The notes below the pieces were generated by a model. That model searched no databases. It worked only from the letters and a program-made list of their open reading frames with translations, and was not told where the DNA came from. Shown here in pieces: positions 21,416 to 34,200 of a stretch of DNA of 64,000 nt. The DNA is taken from NCBI GenBank assembly GCA_022376465.1, contig JACDTU010000001.1, positions 1,736,001-1,800,000 on the forward strand. The letters are read 5' to 3'. The translations under genes were made by a program, and so were the position numbers. The stretch comes from Cubamyces lactineus (lineage: Eukaryota; Basidiomycota; Agaricomycetes; Polyporales; Polyporaceae). The first letter of the stretch is position 1. Every line of letters starts with the position of its first letter.

Positions 21416-23721
21416 ATGTTTACCTTACAAATAAGCGACGCCTTAGCGGGACAGGCTATCCAGCGCACCTCCATCAACCCGTCCTCTCTCGATATTTTAC
21501 CTCCAAATCCGGGCGCAAAGGGTCCTCCCAATTCACCCAAGGACGGATATTCAGCGTTCGGTGAGCTAAATTCATACATAACTCTTTCTCTCCTCGAGCC
21601 CACGACCACCGACAATGCCTTTGTCGTACTCCTGTCGCACTGATCTTGCTGACGATGTCTCGTAGACGTCTTCCCACCTCCTGTGACAAAGGCCCCGCCA
21701 ACGGGCTTCATTCAGAGGATGGCCGATAACAACACAATCCACAGCTTGACGAGCACTCTCGCCTCGCAGCCCATGTCGACCCAAGGCAACAGTGATCAAC
21801 AGCACACACAGCACAACAGCATCGCTGGTGAGCTCCAGCACCCTGGGATGCCCATGAACATGGGCTCCCAACCCCATCCCCCTACCACGGTCGAAGGTGC
21901 GAACCCCGAGCAGCCTGTGAAGCGCAGACCGGGGCGTCCGAAGGGGAGCGGGAAGAAGCCCGTCGACCCCAATGCACCTCCAAAGATCAAACGACCTGTA
22001 GGTCGTCCTCGCAAGGACGGCCTGCCCGCCGGGTCCGTCGGGCCAAGGAGGCCGAGTCGCCCGCGCAAACGTCCTCCAGGCACCTTCGCGAGTGGGCCGC
22101 AGGTGCCCTCCGCCCCTGGGTTTGCATACGGTGTAAGTGCGGGGAATGTTTCTGATACCGTTCGGGCCCATCTGACCGTCGCGCGTCCGCGCCTTTGTTC
22201 TCCAGTCCTTCGTCAACGATGGGACATGGGCTTCGGCATCGGCACCGCCGATGCCCATCCGGTCAGGTCGTCCTCCTATGTTCCCTCTCGACCCGTCCCT
22301 CGAGCAGGATGATTGGGCGGAGATGTCGCGTACGCGGCCTGATAGATTCCTTCATGCCCTCGTCGCTGCGCTGGAAGCCCCTAACCCCGTTTCGGGTGCC
22401 GGCCCAAGCGTCGAAGAAGCCTTCAAGTCTCACCTCGTTTCTCTGGCGCCTAACAGCAAGAATGCAGCCCCCTCCATCCCCTCTCTATACTCCATCCTCA
22501 AAACGTTCTGGCTGCCGTCCTCGCCGGTCTACTTCTCGTTGACCGCATCGGCGTCGACTGCCCGTACGCCATCAGAGCATCGTTTCTTGTACTGGGATCC
22601 GCAGCCGCTGGTGTTCAACGGGATCTGTTGCCCCGTGTGCTCCTCGCCCCTCGTCAACCGCGGCCGCATTAGCTCCGGTCCCATCAAAGTGTACGACCTG
22701 GGCAAACCGTTCTTTGTGATCGGGTGCGAGTACGTGTGCAATAGCCAGATGTGTCTTGGGGCGACCGGACAGCAGGGGCGCAAGTTCGCGAGCACGGACG
22801 CGTCCATCCTCCGCGCGCTGCCGCTGAAGCTCAAGGATGAGTTCCCGGCGCTGCTCCTGCAAGGTAATCCTGACCTCGGTAGTGGTCCAGAGATCTGGAA
22901 CTGGCATGGTATGGGAGTCTCAGTCGCGCTTTGGAACATGGTCCGCGCGAGCCTGCACGCCGGTCTGCGGAAGGAAGCCATCCTGGAAATCATACGCGCT
23001 ATCCAGCTTGGTGTGTCCGATTACGACTACGAGGCGTTCAAGCGCGAGGAACTGGACCACACTGCAAGTGGAGCAGACCACGGAGACGAGGAGGACGAGG
23101 ATGAGAACCACGATGTGCAGCAGGTTGAGGGCGACCTAGCCGACCCCAAAGATGTGAGTGTGGTCTCTGGCATCGCCCTACGCTCTCGCCTTATTCTACC
23201 GACGCCAGAAATCCGCCGAGGAATACCAGGAGGCCTGGAACGCAAACAGTGGCGTGCCTGACGCCAACGGTGCCCCGCCGCACATGTCTCCCGAGCAGCC
23301 GCACGCAGGAAGTTCGCAGGACGCGTCGGGGAGCTCGCAACAAAGTGCGAGCGCGCCGCCGGCCCCGCCTCCGTCACAGGCACAGGCGCCGCCTCCCCAT
23401 CCCCCGCCGCACTATGCGTATCCGCAGGGTCCGTACCAGCCGTATCCTTACCCATATCCGTATTGGAACCAGCCCCAGCCACAGGAGCCGCCGGCCTCTT
23501 TGAAGCGCACGTTCGCCATCGTTGACGGGACGCCGGAGCCGGGGATGTCGGAGCCGATGCACAAGCGGGTGCGGCACTGCTGCAAGTGCGGCTCGAACGA
23601 GTGTAAAGGTAAAGGCGGGCGGGCGTTCTGCAACAACCCGTGTCAGGATTGCGGGAAGCTGGAGTGCAAGGGGCGGAACAGCAAGCGTCCGGACAGGACG
23701 TGCGCGGACGCGTGGCCGTAA
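21416..23721 (+). CDS. AT-hook / DUF6729 / Cys-rich nuclear protein, 4 exons
   Basis: Likely DNA-binding protein of unknown role. Exons 21416-21560, 21666-22132, 22206-23153, 23209-23721 close at 690 aa. Two AT-hooks, RRPGRPKGSG (about residue 133) and RPVGRPRKDG (about 157), precede a DUF6729-like domain with CPVCSSPL (about 346), a second CNSQMC cysteine pair, and the stretch ILRALPLKLKDEFPALLL. An acidic run and a Gln/Pro/Tyr-rich region follow, then a C-terminal Cys cluster (HCCKCGSNECKGKGG ... CQDCGKLECKGR ... C), which looks zinc-binding. DUF6729 is known as an agaricomycete-expanded domain of unknown function, in part seen in transposon-related proteins; whether this copy is domesticated is inference. 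The start at 21416 is preferred over ATG 21719 because it has A at -3 and an intron that joins in phase. Confidence 0.8.
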
Positions 23722-24214
23722 AGACTTAACCGTTTCGATTTTAACGCTGCATTCCAGGAGCGATGTCTCGATTGCGTTTACAAGTCTGCTCGTGGTCCTG
23801 GTGTAAAATACGGTATTTATGTGGACGTCCTTACGATATGTTTTGGCGTGCTAGCCCTGTGTTGTATTACATATCAGCCGGACTTGTCCGTTTTCAGCGT
23901 CGCCCGGCTTAGCGGGTCAAATACACGGATTTGGCATTTTGATAGGTCTCGGACAAGTGGGCACACAGCCCTTGGGAATGGCGGTGAGTGCTTCACTCGG
24001 TGGTAGATATGACGTCAGCGCATGAAGCGGGCAAGAGGCGCGGGCGCGCGAGCCACGATCCACCCAAACTCTATACGAACACCTTCCGTGCTCTGCAGAA
24101 CATGCGCACATCTGCCTCCTCTCACCCTTTCTCTATCTCTCTCCCCCCTCTGCAACTCTCGCTCTTATCCTGGACCCCCTCTTGACCATCTGAATCCTTG
24201 GACAGTGTAGCAGA
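23722..24214. other. Intergenic
   Basis: 3' flank of the DUF6729 gene and upstream region of the DUF4112 gene, ending in a pyrimidine-rich stretch (about 24115-24180) typical of fungal promoters. No gene seen. Confidence 0.5.
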
Positions 24215-25163
24215 ATGTCGAACCTCGCTATCAAGGCAGGCAGGAAGCTCTTCGAGCGCAACTTGGAACAGTACCAGCCCGCGGACCCCATGTACGAGAC
24301 GTACGTCGATAAGAAAGGCCGCGAACGACGGCGTAGGGTGCGTCCTACACAATGCACTGACATAGGACGCAACATGCTTACATACGGCATTGTGGTAGCG
24401 CGAGGTCCCGCCAGGGCTGTCGAAGCGCGATGCGAAGATCCTCAAGTCGGTACAGAAGCGTGCGCATTACCTCGACAAGGGATTCTCGCTCTGCGGTCTG
24501 CGTTTCGGCTGGACATTCGTCATCGGTGAGCCACATTGAGCTTCCCAAGCCGTTTGGCTGGACTGACAGCTGGGATGCAGGTATCATCCCCGGCGCTGGA
24601 GACGTCGCAGACGCCACGCTGAACTATCTCCTCGTCGTGCGCAAGGCGAAGCAAGCAGAGTACGTCATTGTGGCGATCATCTACCCTAACACAACTATTA
24701 ACCGACACTCGCGCGCGCTGTGTGCGTGTGGTTTCACAGGATACCCGACTGGCTGCTCCGCCGCATGTTGCTCAACAACGCCGTCTCCGCCGCGGTCGGC
24801 TTCATCCCCTTCGTGGGCGACGTCGTGCTCGCGATGTACAAGGCAAACTCGCGCAACGCCGCGCTCCTAGAAGAGTTCCTGCGTATCCGCGGCGAGGAGT
24901 TCCTCAAGGCGGAGCAGGCGCGCGTCCAGGACCCGCAGACCGTTAAGCCGGGGGCTGGCCGCGAGCCGGAGGAGCACGTTCCTGGGAAACAGGAGCGCTC
25001 GGGGACGGGCTTCAGCGGAGGCTGGTTCAGGCGGGGGAGCAAGGGCAGTAAGAAGGCGAAGGGGAAGGCCCCTGCTGCTGACCCACCCAATGTGCCGCCC
25101 CCGGATAGGGGTCGGTTCGTGGAGGACGTGCCGTCTGTCACTGACAGCGGCAGGCAGGAGTAA
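24215..25163 (+). CDS. DUF4112 family protein, 4 exons
   Basis: Exons 24215-24337, 24399-24525, 24581-24659 and 24740-25163 close at 250 aa. The central part matches the DUF4112 pattern: a first hydrophobic segment FGWTFVIGIIPGAGDVADA, then LLRRMLLNNAVSAAVGFIPFVGDVVLAMYKANSRN. The repeated (G/F)xIPxxGD turn between hydrophobic segments is characteristic. These are probably membrane-embedded hairpins. The C-terminal 100 residues are charged, Lys/Gly/Pro-rich and likely disordered. The biochemical role of the family is not established. Confidence 0.85.
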
Positions 25164-25412
25164 TCGTGCTGAACTTCCAGACGCCTCGACTCTACGTGGA
25201 CAAGCACGTCGGATGGCTGTATACTGAAGATATACCCGCTTGCATCTAGGACACAATCACATCGGATCCTACTGACTTCGTATACCTTTTCAGATTCTCG
25301 TTTTGTAGCTCAATTTTTGAATCACACACGTTCATTCGTTTAGGGATGTTTGGGATTGTATGAATAAATAATCGCCCTTGTTATAGGACGTGGTGGTGGT
25401 GGTAATAATGAT

Positions 25413-26246
25413 TTACAAAAGAACAGGGAACGGACGCTGGACGGGGAACTCCTGCGCGAGCGCAAGGTTGAAGATCCCCAGTCCAACGGTGGCCTGCTGA
25501 CCCTTTCCAGCCGAACCAGGGCTCAGGATGTCCGCCGGCAGGTGGAAGTAGCTCGCCCCGGCCGTCGTCTCCTGCGGCTTCGCCCGAAGGGGCGCGCCCG
25601 GAGTCCGACGGAGCGTATCGGGGAAGACATGGTGAGGGGTCAGCGGCGCGTCCTGCTCCGAGAACGAGCTGAGGGACGACGCGCCATGGCCGTCCGCGCC
25701 GGCGCCGGCGCTCAGACCGAGGCCGACCACGGCGCCCTGGTGATGCACGGGCGCGCGCGATCGCCGCTGAGGGAAGAACGGCCGGCGGGGGCTGAAGGGA
25801 GGCGGGGGGAGCATGCTCGGGGACGGCGCGCTCGGGAAGGTGATCGGGTTCCCCGCCTGGGGGTACGGGAAGTGGTAGAGCGGCGACGCCTCCTTGGGAG
25901 GTGCAGTGGTGGTGGTAGTGGTGGTAGGAGGGGCGGGGGTGCCGTTGCTCGTGAAGGAAGACGCCGCGGCGCGGGTGGTGCGCTGGGGAACGGCGGACGA
26001 GGGGACGCCGAGGCCAAGCGACTGGTGGAGGCGGCGGTTGTGTGCGCGGACGTGGGCTCCCGCGAGGCGCGCCTCGAGCTCGGCCTTGTTCGGGCGGTGG
26101 GTCGCCGGGGCGGGCGAGGGGAAGAAGGGCGAGGGGAGGAGGGAGGGCGAGGGGGCAACGCTCACGAACTTGCGCGAGCGCTGTTGGCGGAGGACTGGGC
26201 CAGCCAGGGTGGATGCGGACGTGGTGAGGGCGTTCAACGCGGCCAT
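25413..26246 (-). CDS. Uncharacterised Pro/Ala/Ser-rich protein, single exon
   Basis: A single 277-codon frame starting at ATG 26246 in a near-ideal context (CCACCATGGCC). The frame is open to another ATG at 26405, but that has a poor context. The sequence begins MAALNALTTSASTLAG, contains KAELEARLAGAHVRAHNRRL (about residues 60-80), and the rest is rich in Pro, Ser, Thr and Ala with several short hydrophobic-aromatic patches (LYHFPYP, FFPQRR). It ends in a more ordered-looking stretch around VGLGIFNLALAQEF. No known domain recognised. GC-biased codon use and the strong start support a real gene; antisense frames are shadows. Confidence 0.6.
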   Translation of the reverse strand: MAALNALTTSASTLAGPVLRQQRSRKFVSVAPSPSLLPSPFFPSPAPATHRPNKAELEARLAGAHVRAHNRRLHQSLGLGVPSSAVPQRTTRAAASSFTSNGTPAPPTTTTTTTAPPKEASPLYHFPYPQAGNPITFPSAPSPSMLPPPPFSPRRPFFPQRRSRAPVHHQGAVVGLGLSAGAGADGHGASSLSSFSEQDAPLTPHHVFPDTLRRTPGAPLRAKPQETTAGASYFHLPADILSPGSAGKGQQATVGLGIFNLALAQEFPVQRPFPVLL

Positions 26247-26476
26247 GGTGGGTGGGTAATGCGGTGTGCGATGGATGAGAAGCGTGTTTGGTGATGGGGG
26301 CTTGAGAGCTCGAAGGGCCCTCGTTATATGCTCGTGGGAGCATATCCGGCGGAGGCCTCGAGCGTGCGGCGAGTCTTTGAGGGCGATCGGTAGAGCAGTG
26401 TGCATATTCTACCAAGGTGCGGTAGTAGCATATGTGGGATGCACTCCCGAGGGTTCACAGGGCGGTCTAGGCCGCT

Positions 26477-27010
26477 CTAACGCACAGATATGCCATATCC
26501 GAAATTTGCAGAGTCGGATCTCCCGACAGTCAGTATTCCGCGACGGTGGGCACTCACCTGCTTGCCGGTCTGAATCGTAATTGAGGCCCAAGGGGCCCTG
26601 GGGTTATGCACGCATTGGGTTCCCTGAGGCTCGCGCAGAATCGTGTGAGGCTTTGCAGAGTCATCAGTAAGCGTAATATGTATACCTACTTGAGCAAACT
26701 TCGAAAACTCAACGTACAAGTTGACTCCACGGTACACAGCTAACGGTGGTGATGATGTTCGGGTCTGAGAAGTTGGGCGCCAAAAAGTTGTGGGTCCAAT
26801 ACGGGCGCTCGCAGGCTCGATCGTGACGGTCGTCTCTCGCGAAATCTTTGGTGCCAGCAAGGCCACGCTAGTAAGTACAGTACCAAGAGCGATAATTCTG
26901 GTGACTTCCGACCCGTCAGAAAGAGGGCATGTAGTAGCGTTTACATTTCTTCTTTTGCCGTCGCGGCTGCAGTATTGGCGATACAAAGTACTTACGCGGA
27001 TGCACGACAT
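26477..27010 (-). CDS. Doubtful ORF, 177 codons
   Basis: An ATG-to-stop frame with no recognised domain. It contains TRIIALGTVLTSVALLAPK, a possible hydrophobic segment, then a plausible globular stretch around VNLYVEFSKFAQVGIHITL. A good donor GTGAGTGCC after TIQTGKQ hints that the true reading may splice out before the stop, but I found no matching downstream exon before the next gene. Could be a small secreted or membrane protein, a remnant, or chance. Confidence 0.25.
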   Translation of the reverse strand: MSCIRVSTLYRQYCSRDGKRRNVNATTCPLSDGSEVTRIIALGTVLTSVALLAPKISRETTVTIEPASARIGPTTFWRPTSQTRTSSPPLAVYRGVNLYVEFSKFAQVGIHITLTDDSAKPHTILREPQGTQCVHNPRAPWASITIQTGKQVSAHRRGILTVGRSDSANFGYGISVR

Positions 27011-27739
27011 GCTCCGGGCTCAATTAAAATCGGACCGACGGCGAACAACTATATCAGCCTCCTTTCTAACGTCGTTCGAGACCCAGGATCGTCGCTAGAC
27101 AATCTCCGCGCGAGCATACTCCCGCTTCTACCGGATCGTCCACCGCACGCCAAGCCGCCGCCGCACGATTCGAGACTTCTCTATTCCGATATTGACTACT
27201 GCTACTACTACGTGCCCCCTCCGGATCGTACAGATAAATTACATGCGTGCGCAGGACCGATATGTACAGATTAGTATATATACGCTCTCCTAGAAGGGCG
27301 AGAGCGACGAAAGACGAGAGGCGGGAGACGATTGATGCCAGTGCGACGGATAGAGTACATGCGAGACTGTTGTGACCGTCTTGGGGCTCCGATTTCTCCT
27401 TCCAGACGTGCGCGGCAGATAGCTGTAGCATATAGCATACGAATACAAATGTGCAGCCCGCAGTCGCGATCGCAACGGCGATCGGCAGACGGCGGGTGGA
27501 AGAGCGTCGATGAGCCGTCCGAGCCTTCGAGGCCTAGAGCGCTAGAGGACCGGACCAGCGGCCGAGATCGGCCTTCACGGTTTCGGGTATGGGGGTATGG
27601 GTGTGGGTCCTGGTATCGTCGTATCGTCGTACAGGCATACAACCGTCTCGTCTCCGCTGGTCTTGGCTCCTCGCAGGCCAATGCTCGAGGGGCCGGGCCG
27701 GCCACAGGGCTCGAGGCTCGAATCCAGGCCGTCCGACTA

Positions 27740-29527
27740 TCATCCGCGCTCTATCACGTCCATCGCGGTGTCGAGGAGGACCTTGGGCAGGAGCAACATC
27801 CGGCTTTCGAACGCGTCCGTGTCGGCGGGCTCGACGGTGCTGCTCCGCGCATCGCGGCGCGTCACGCACCGGAGCCCGAGCTCGGTCGTACACAGCACAC
27901 GTCCATTGTCTTCAGGCCGCGCTGTAACGTGTCCAATCGCATGCCCGTGCCCATGGTGGCCGAGTCCGTGCCCGTTGGCCAAGTTGCCATTCCCGTTGGT
28001 GAGGTCCGCCATGGGCGGGTGCTCGTCGCCCTCGCCCTCGCGCATCTTGTTGAGCATGCGGCCGTGCTCGAACTGCACGCCGCCCTCTACGACGAGCACC
28101 TCGAACGTCGTCGAGAGGATGTCTTCGCGCGTCACGCGAGCGAGCTTGTACACGGCCTCGGCGATGCGGCGGAGCTGCGCGGTGAGCGACGGGTCGGACG
28201 CGATTGGTGCCCCGCCGGATCCACAGAGCGTGAAGACGTTGTTAGACCACCGGAGCATTGTCGTCACCAGCTCTGTCACTGCGTATTCCTCCAGTCCGGG
28301 GTATAGCATTCGTATCGAGCGATGTGTAAGAGCGCGCCATCTTGAGGAGGTGGCTTGGGGTTCTGTGTTGGCCACAGAAGGAGAAGGCGCTCAAGAGAGG
28401 TAAAGAAAGAGATTGAAGTGTGTTCACGTACCGGTGGTCTGCATATGCGCGAGGATCCGCGAAAGTAACGCGTCTAACTTCGACGGGAAGCCGACGCAAA
28501 ATAGAGACAAAGAACGGGCACAGCATATAGCGATACTGGCTTGAAGTGCAAGTTGTACGAGAATAGGATCTTGTCCATGGTCACGCATGGCCAGGATCCG
28601 AGAGAAGGCAGGGCCGAGCCACGGCGTGCAATTCTCTAGCTCATGCGGGAGAATCATAGACGCCTTGGCCTTTGACCGTTTTGCATACGAGCACGACTCG
28701 GTCGCAGCCGCGGCGAAGTGGTTGATTTCCGCATTTAAGTCGTCCACGGCCTGGATGATCTGCGCGCCGGACCAGCCGTCCGTCTTGGTGAGGAAGACGT
28801 CCATGCTGCGCGCACGCGCGTACTGTTCTGCCTCGAGAGTCATCGAGGGCCCAAGCGGGACCGGCGGAGCGTCATCCGACCTGCGTGCATGCCTCCTGCT
28901 CCTGCTCCGGTCCCGATGCCGGTGCTGGCGCTCACCTGCTGCTGGCTTGCCCCCCGAATGCCCGTTCCCGCTGGCGACGCTGCTCGCATCGTCGTGCACG
29001 CTGAGGTGCGACCTGTCCCTGCTGACACTCCTGCTCTTCGCGCGGGCCTCGTCACGCTCTGCGATGAGACGATCGCGCTCGGCGCGGAGGGCCTCGATCT
29101 CGCGGTCCTTCGTCCGGAGCGTGTCTTGCATCTCGCGCAGAGTCTTCTCCAGCGCCTTGTAGCGCTCGGCGAGCTTCATGAACTCGGACTGGACTTGGGT
29201 GCGTGTGGCTTCACGTTGGGCGAGGGCGGAGTCGAGTCCGAGAGAAAGAGATTGGTTGGGAGGCGTGCGTGCGGAGGCGGGCGCAGTGCGGGTGCCGTAT
29301 TGGGAGATGCGTTCGCGACGTTCTGCGGTGGCCAGTTTGATACGGAGGGCGCTGCACTCGCGTGTAAGCTTGGCGATGGGGTCGGAGACGGGACTGAGGT
29401 CAGGTGAGGGCAGAACGCGAGGGCGGAGGCGTATGGATGGAGGTGGGACGGATAAGATGGGACCGTGGCCGTCACCACGAAGGGCGTAGAACTCGACGGT
29501 GGTGTCTGTGGAGAGCTGGAGACGCAT
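27740..29527 (-). CDS. Coiled-coil protein, conserved-looking, unknown function, 2 exons
   Basis: Exons 29527-28432 and 28362-27740 on the minus strand close at 572 aa. The N-terminal part (about residues 40-200) is helical with a strong coiled-coil segment around KDREIEALRAERDRLIAERD, followed by a His/Arg/Ser-rich linker with RSRSRR-like repeats. The second half has an ordered look: AEQYARARSMDVFLTKTDGW and AVDDLNAEINHFAAAATESC, then, across the intron, RWRALTHRSIRMLYPGLEEY. I recognise this as the kind of conserved hypothetical protein found in agaricomycetes but know no function. A donor-acceptor pair upstream (GTAAGT near 29573, CCCAG near 29548) suggests an intron in the 5' leader. Confidence 0.75.
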
Positions 29528-31277
29528 GATGAGCGCAGTGAAGATGGCTGGGAGGGAGGAAAGACTTACTGTGGAGGACAAGGGCTGATAAGTATGTTCA
29601 AGGCGGCAGCAGGAGGCAGGAGAAAGTCGTGGTTGGTGCGGAGACGGCTTCGGGACACGCGGTTGCAGTTCTCCGGCACTGCTCCTCACTCACTTGCGGC
29701 GTCTGCTCGGAGATCACACACGCGATCGGCGTCTATGGGTGATCTCCTTTGCTCCTTTGCGCTACCAAGGCTTTGTCCACCTCGGCCTGCGCATATTGCT
29801 CCACATCGGCATGTCATATACAGGCACAAGTGCAGGCTCTGTAACATAATAGACTCAGCAACCTCCTAGGCGTTGGCGTCGATACCTAGGAAGCGAGGTG
29901 ACGAAGAGTGACGGGTCTACGAAATGAAAGTGACGGTAGGGCCCAGTGAGAAAACGCTCAGGTGAACAAGAACCTTCCGTCGCATACGTCTAGACCAGAA
30001 TACCTAGACGACATGCATGACGGGACGGCAGATCAAGCAGGCTCGCGGGTGAGTGCAACATGGCAAGAAGACAGCAGAAGGACGCTCATAGGACGCTGCC
30101 TCGTTCACGCACTCTGCCGCAGCGTTCAAGTTGGTCTGGAGTAGATACATATGTAGCTTGCGGAGAGCTGATGTCCACGACTGGAGATGGCTCCGATCAC
30201 AGCTTCCCCGGACCACGTAAACTCACTTGTCTCCTGTCCTCATCATCCATCCATCCTCGGTATCAAACTATACATCCCAGGCGGCCCACCGCCACTATCC
30301 CAACGATGCGCATCCTGTTGACGACTCGTGACCTAGATGTGCAGTATATCATCAGCGGTTTTTGCATCGCAATATCTCGCAGCTTCGCGAAACTCCAGAT
30401 GTATCTGGGTCGACAACTACCTGGTGGAGCTGAAGCACAACTAGAAGCTTACTAGTGAGCGGAGGATATCGCACGGCCCATCTACACGATGCAAATACAA
30501 TTCCCTTTGGACACCCACCGTCCCTGACTGCGCAACATACAATCCTCCAGATACGCATACAGCAAGCATTGGACCTCTTTCACAGCCAGATACTGGTCGG
30601 CCTATCCCGGATAGAACGATAGGGGGAAAAGTAGGTTTGCTCTCGATGCTGGACCAGCGTTCTCTGCCGTCATTCACTCGCAGCATCACAGCTTCTGCAA
30701 TACCACCTCAGGGAGTTGCTGCAGGCGTGCTGATCTTGAAGCACTTCTCCCAGCTCCGAGAGATGAGCGTGGCAAGATGGCCAGGACAACACAGCCCCGC
30801 GATCTAGTGCGAGAATGCGCCGATATCACGTCGCTGCAGCCTAGAAGAGATCATCGGTGTCTGAAGGAGATCCGTCACTGCCATGGCTGCTGCAGCACGC
30901 GTAAGATTCTCCAGATAATTGTGGTCGTAACGCATCCTCGAGCTCGAGCGCATCGGACAGGCGCGCTGCTGGGCCACGCCACAACCGCGTTTAAGAGGCG
31001 TGTTTCTGACGTAAGCGGCGCACCCTGACCCAAAACGGGCAGCCGGCGGCTCCTGGGAGAGCACGGCTGCAGGTGAGCGAAGTGCAGGACATCAATTAAA
31101 GAGCATGCCGCGTGTTTTCTGGCCTTCCCTCCACTTTCCCTATCCTTTTCCCTCTCTTCCTCCGCCGCACCCTCCGGCACTCCTTATAATCGCCCTGCCG
31201 CACCCTCCCGGGATCTACCCGTTATCTCTTCCCATCCTACGTCTGATATCTTCTGCACTCTTTCTTGATTCACGACC
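29528..31277. other. Intergenic, no gene seen
   Basis: Contains the leader of the minus-strand coiled-coil gene and the promoter of the Hsp70-like gene. Open frames are short on both strands and lack motifs. CTTATAAT near 31182 could be the TATA element of the Hsp70-like gene, about 95 bp before its ATG. Confidence 0.5.
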
Positions 31278-34200
31278 ATGAAACCCGCCTCGGGTACCCG
31301 CAAGCCATACGCCGGCAGCACGCGCAGCCTCGTACTCGCCCTCGACGTCGGTACGACCTTCAGCGGAGTCTCGTACGCTATCCTAGAACCCGGAGAGGTC
31401 CCCAAGATTCATGGCGTCACTCGGTAAGTGCGACGCGCTGCGGTACGCGTTATGGTACCTCATCTATCGAACAATAGATTCCCTGGCCAGGAGCACGTCG
31501 CCGGCAACTCGAAAATACCCTCCATCATGTACTATGACGAGTTTGGCACCATGATGGCTGCGGGCGCAGAGGCAGAGAACGCCTCGATCGTTGCACAAGC
31601 AGAGGACGAAGGGTGGACGAAGGCCGAACTGTGAGTGTGCCCATCTATCCTCTATTGTCCTGGCCTCCCATGCTGATTCACTCAACAGCTTCAAACTGCG
31701 GCTACGACCAAAATCCATGAAGCTGAAGATGAACGGGATGCGTCTCGCGCCTCTGCCCGTAGGCAAGACCGCGGTGGACGTCTTCGGCGACTTCCTCTCC
31801 TACCTCTTCCGCTGTACGCGCTCCTTCATCATCGATACCCACGCGAACGGCCCCGCGCTGTGGCGCGCGGTCGAGAACGATATCCAGTTCGTGCTCAGCC
31901 ACCCGAACGGGTGGGAGGGCGCGCAGCAGTCCAAGATGCGCAGGGCCGCGGTCTATGGAAAGTTGATACCCGACACGGACGAGGGCAAGGCGCGGATACG
32001 GTTCGTCACGGAGGGAGAAGCGAGTTTGCACGCGTGCGTGTTGAATGGGCTGGCCGCGGACGTCTTGCAGGTGAGCAGTGCAGTTCTGAAGGCTGTTTTA
32101 TGGGATGTTGAGATGGTACTAGAACCCTTCTGGACATGGGTTCATTGTTGCGGACGCAGGTGGAGGTACTTTGGATATCAGCTCGTATGCGATCCGCGGG
32201 ACGGCGCCGCTTGTTATCGAAGAGATTGCTCCTCCAGACTGTAAGTACCTGGCACACCGATGGTCACCCGTTCGCGCGGATACTGATCACAATGCGTAGG
32301 TGTCTTCGCTGGTTCGGTGTTCGTCAGTCGACGCGCACGGGCGTTCTTCGAGGGTCAGTTACACTATCTTCCATGCGCTGGCTACGCAAATTGACGGGCG
32401 CTGCAGAGAAGCTCAAGAACTCCAAGTACGGCACGTCAGACGCCCTGGACCACATCACGAAGCGGTTCGACGAGACGACAAAGCGGCTCTTCCGCGACAG
32501 CAAGGAGCTGCAGTTTGTACCGTTTGGCTCTCCGCTGGACAAGGATCTGAGCGTTGGGATCCGTGGTGGGCAGCTCAAGCTAACGGGGTTCGTGTTTTTA
32601 CTTTGATGACGTCGTAACGTCAGTGTCTTACCACTGACACTCTGTAGAGCTGAAGTTGCGGCGCTGTTTGAGCCTTCGATCGAGGCAGCAGTAACGTCTA
32701 TCAAGGCCCAGATAGATGCTTCCGGAGGTGCGGTCAAGGTATGTTACTTTCTAATAGTATCTCGACGTGATACATACAAACTCACATAATTCTCCCAGTC
32801 TGTGTGGCTTGTGGGTGGCTTTGCAGCAAGCCCGTGGTTGTTCAGTCAGCTGCAAGAGCGCCTAGCACGGTATCACGTCGCCGTGAGCAGACCAGATACT
32901 CAAACGTACGTGAAGCCTTATTATGCAGTTGATGCGCGGGCTGCTCACTGGTCGGCTGTAGATCTAAGGCTGTCGCGGATGGTGCGATCGGCTTCTATTG
33001 CGACCATCACGTCTCGGCTCGTATCTCGAAGTTCATGTACGGCGTCGAGTACCTGCGCGAGTTCGACGAGAAGGACGAGGAGCACGTCGCGCGGAAGCAC
33101 CGTCTATTTGAGATGCCCTCTGGGCCTAAATTGCTCCCGGATGCATTCGATTGCATCCTCGCAAGAGTGCGCACCGTTCACCTCGTCTATTTTCAGAGCG
33201 AGTCTGACTAATTACATAACTGTGTAGGGCGTACGCGTGAAAGAGTCGAACGTGTTCAGCCGCAAGTACTGTACTGAGGTTACCAACCTGTCCACGCTCT
33301 CCGTGTTCGAGGTCGAGATCTGGTGCTACCGCGGCGGCGACACCGTGCCCAAGTGGATCCACCGCACGTCCGAGGAATTCTCGACGCTGTGCTATGTCCG
33401 TGCGGATCTGTCTCCGCTTGCGGGGAGCGCTCAGGCGAAGCAGGGTCGGAATGGGAAGACGTATTGGACGATCGTGTTCAGTATTGAGATTCACTTTGGT
33501 CTGACGGAGTTTAAGGCGAGGATCAAGTGGGTTGACAACGTGCGTATATTTGCTCTATGCACACAGTGGCGGTTTGTTGATGTGCGCATTTGGCATGGCA
33601 GGGACGAACCAAATAGTAAGTTTCACAAGATATGTTGCACTCACTGTCCAGTAACTGACTTCTTGATTTAGCGGCCCGGCTTCAATCGTCTACAACGAGA
33701 GCGGCCACCGCGCGGAAGAGGACGAGCCAGACAGCTCCCCTGAGGACAATGTCACCGTACTCTCCTCCGCATCCGACAAGTATCCCTCACGATCTGCCTC
33801 GCGGCCACCCTCTCGCGACCCAAGCGTCCGCAGCGCGCGCGCCTCTGTGCCAGCGTCACCCCGAATTCCCGAAGTCACACGCGTCCCCGAACCGACCTCG
33901 CGCGGTTTCGAAGTCGAGCGCACACGCACGACGTCAACGTCTTCGAGCGCGTCGCGGTACACCGACCGGGGCAAGGCGCGCGACTTGTCCTCTCAGACCC
34001 CGCGCTCGTCTTCTGCAGTGCCTGAGCCAATGCGGGCAGGTGACCGTTCCGTCAACGTCTCTGGCCGATCTGCGGATTCGGGACGCAGTGGGAGTACGCG
34101 CCTCGGTGAAGCGCTCAACGCTGTATGGGGTGCAGCTCCCTCTGTATCGTCACCGCTCGCGGAGAACCCGCCGTTCAACGCATTCGCCAGCGCGTCTGTG

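Noticed and set aside
26247..26405. Upstream ATG 26405 for the Pro/Ala-rich protein
   Set aside because: The frame is open but the context is poor, and ATG 26246 has a near-perfect start context.
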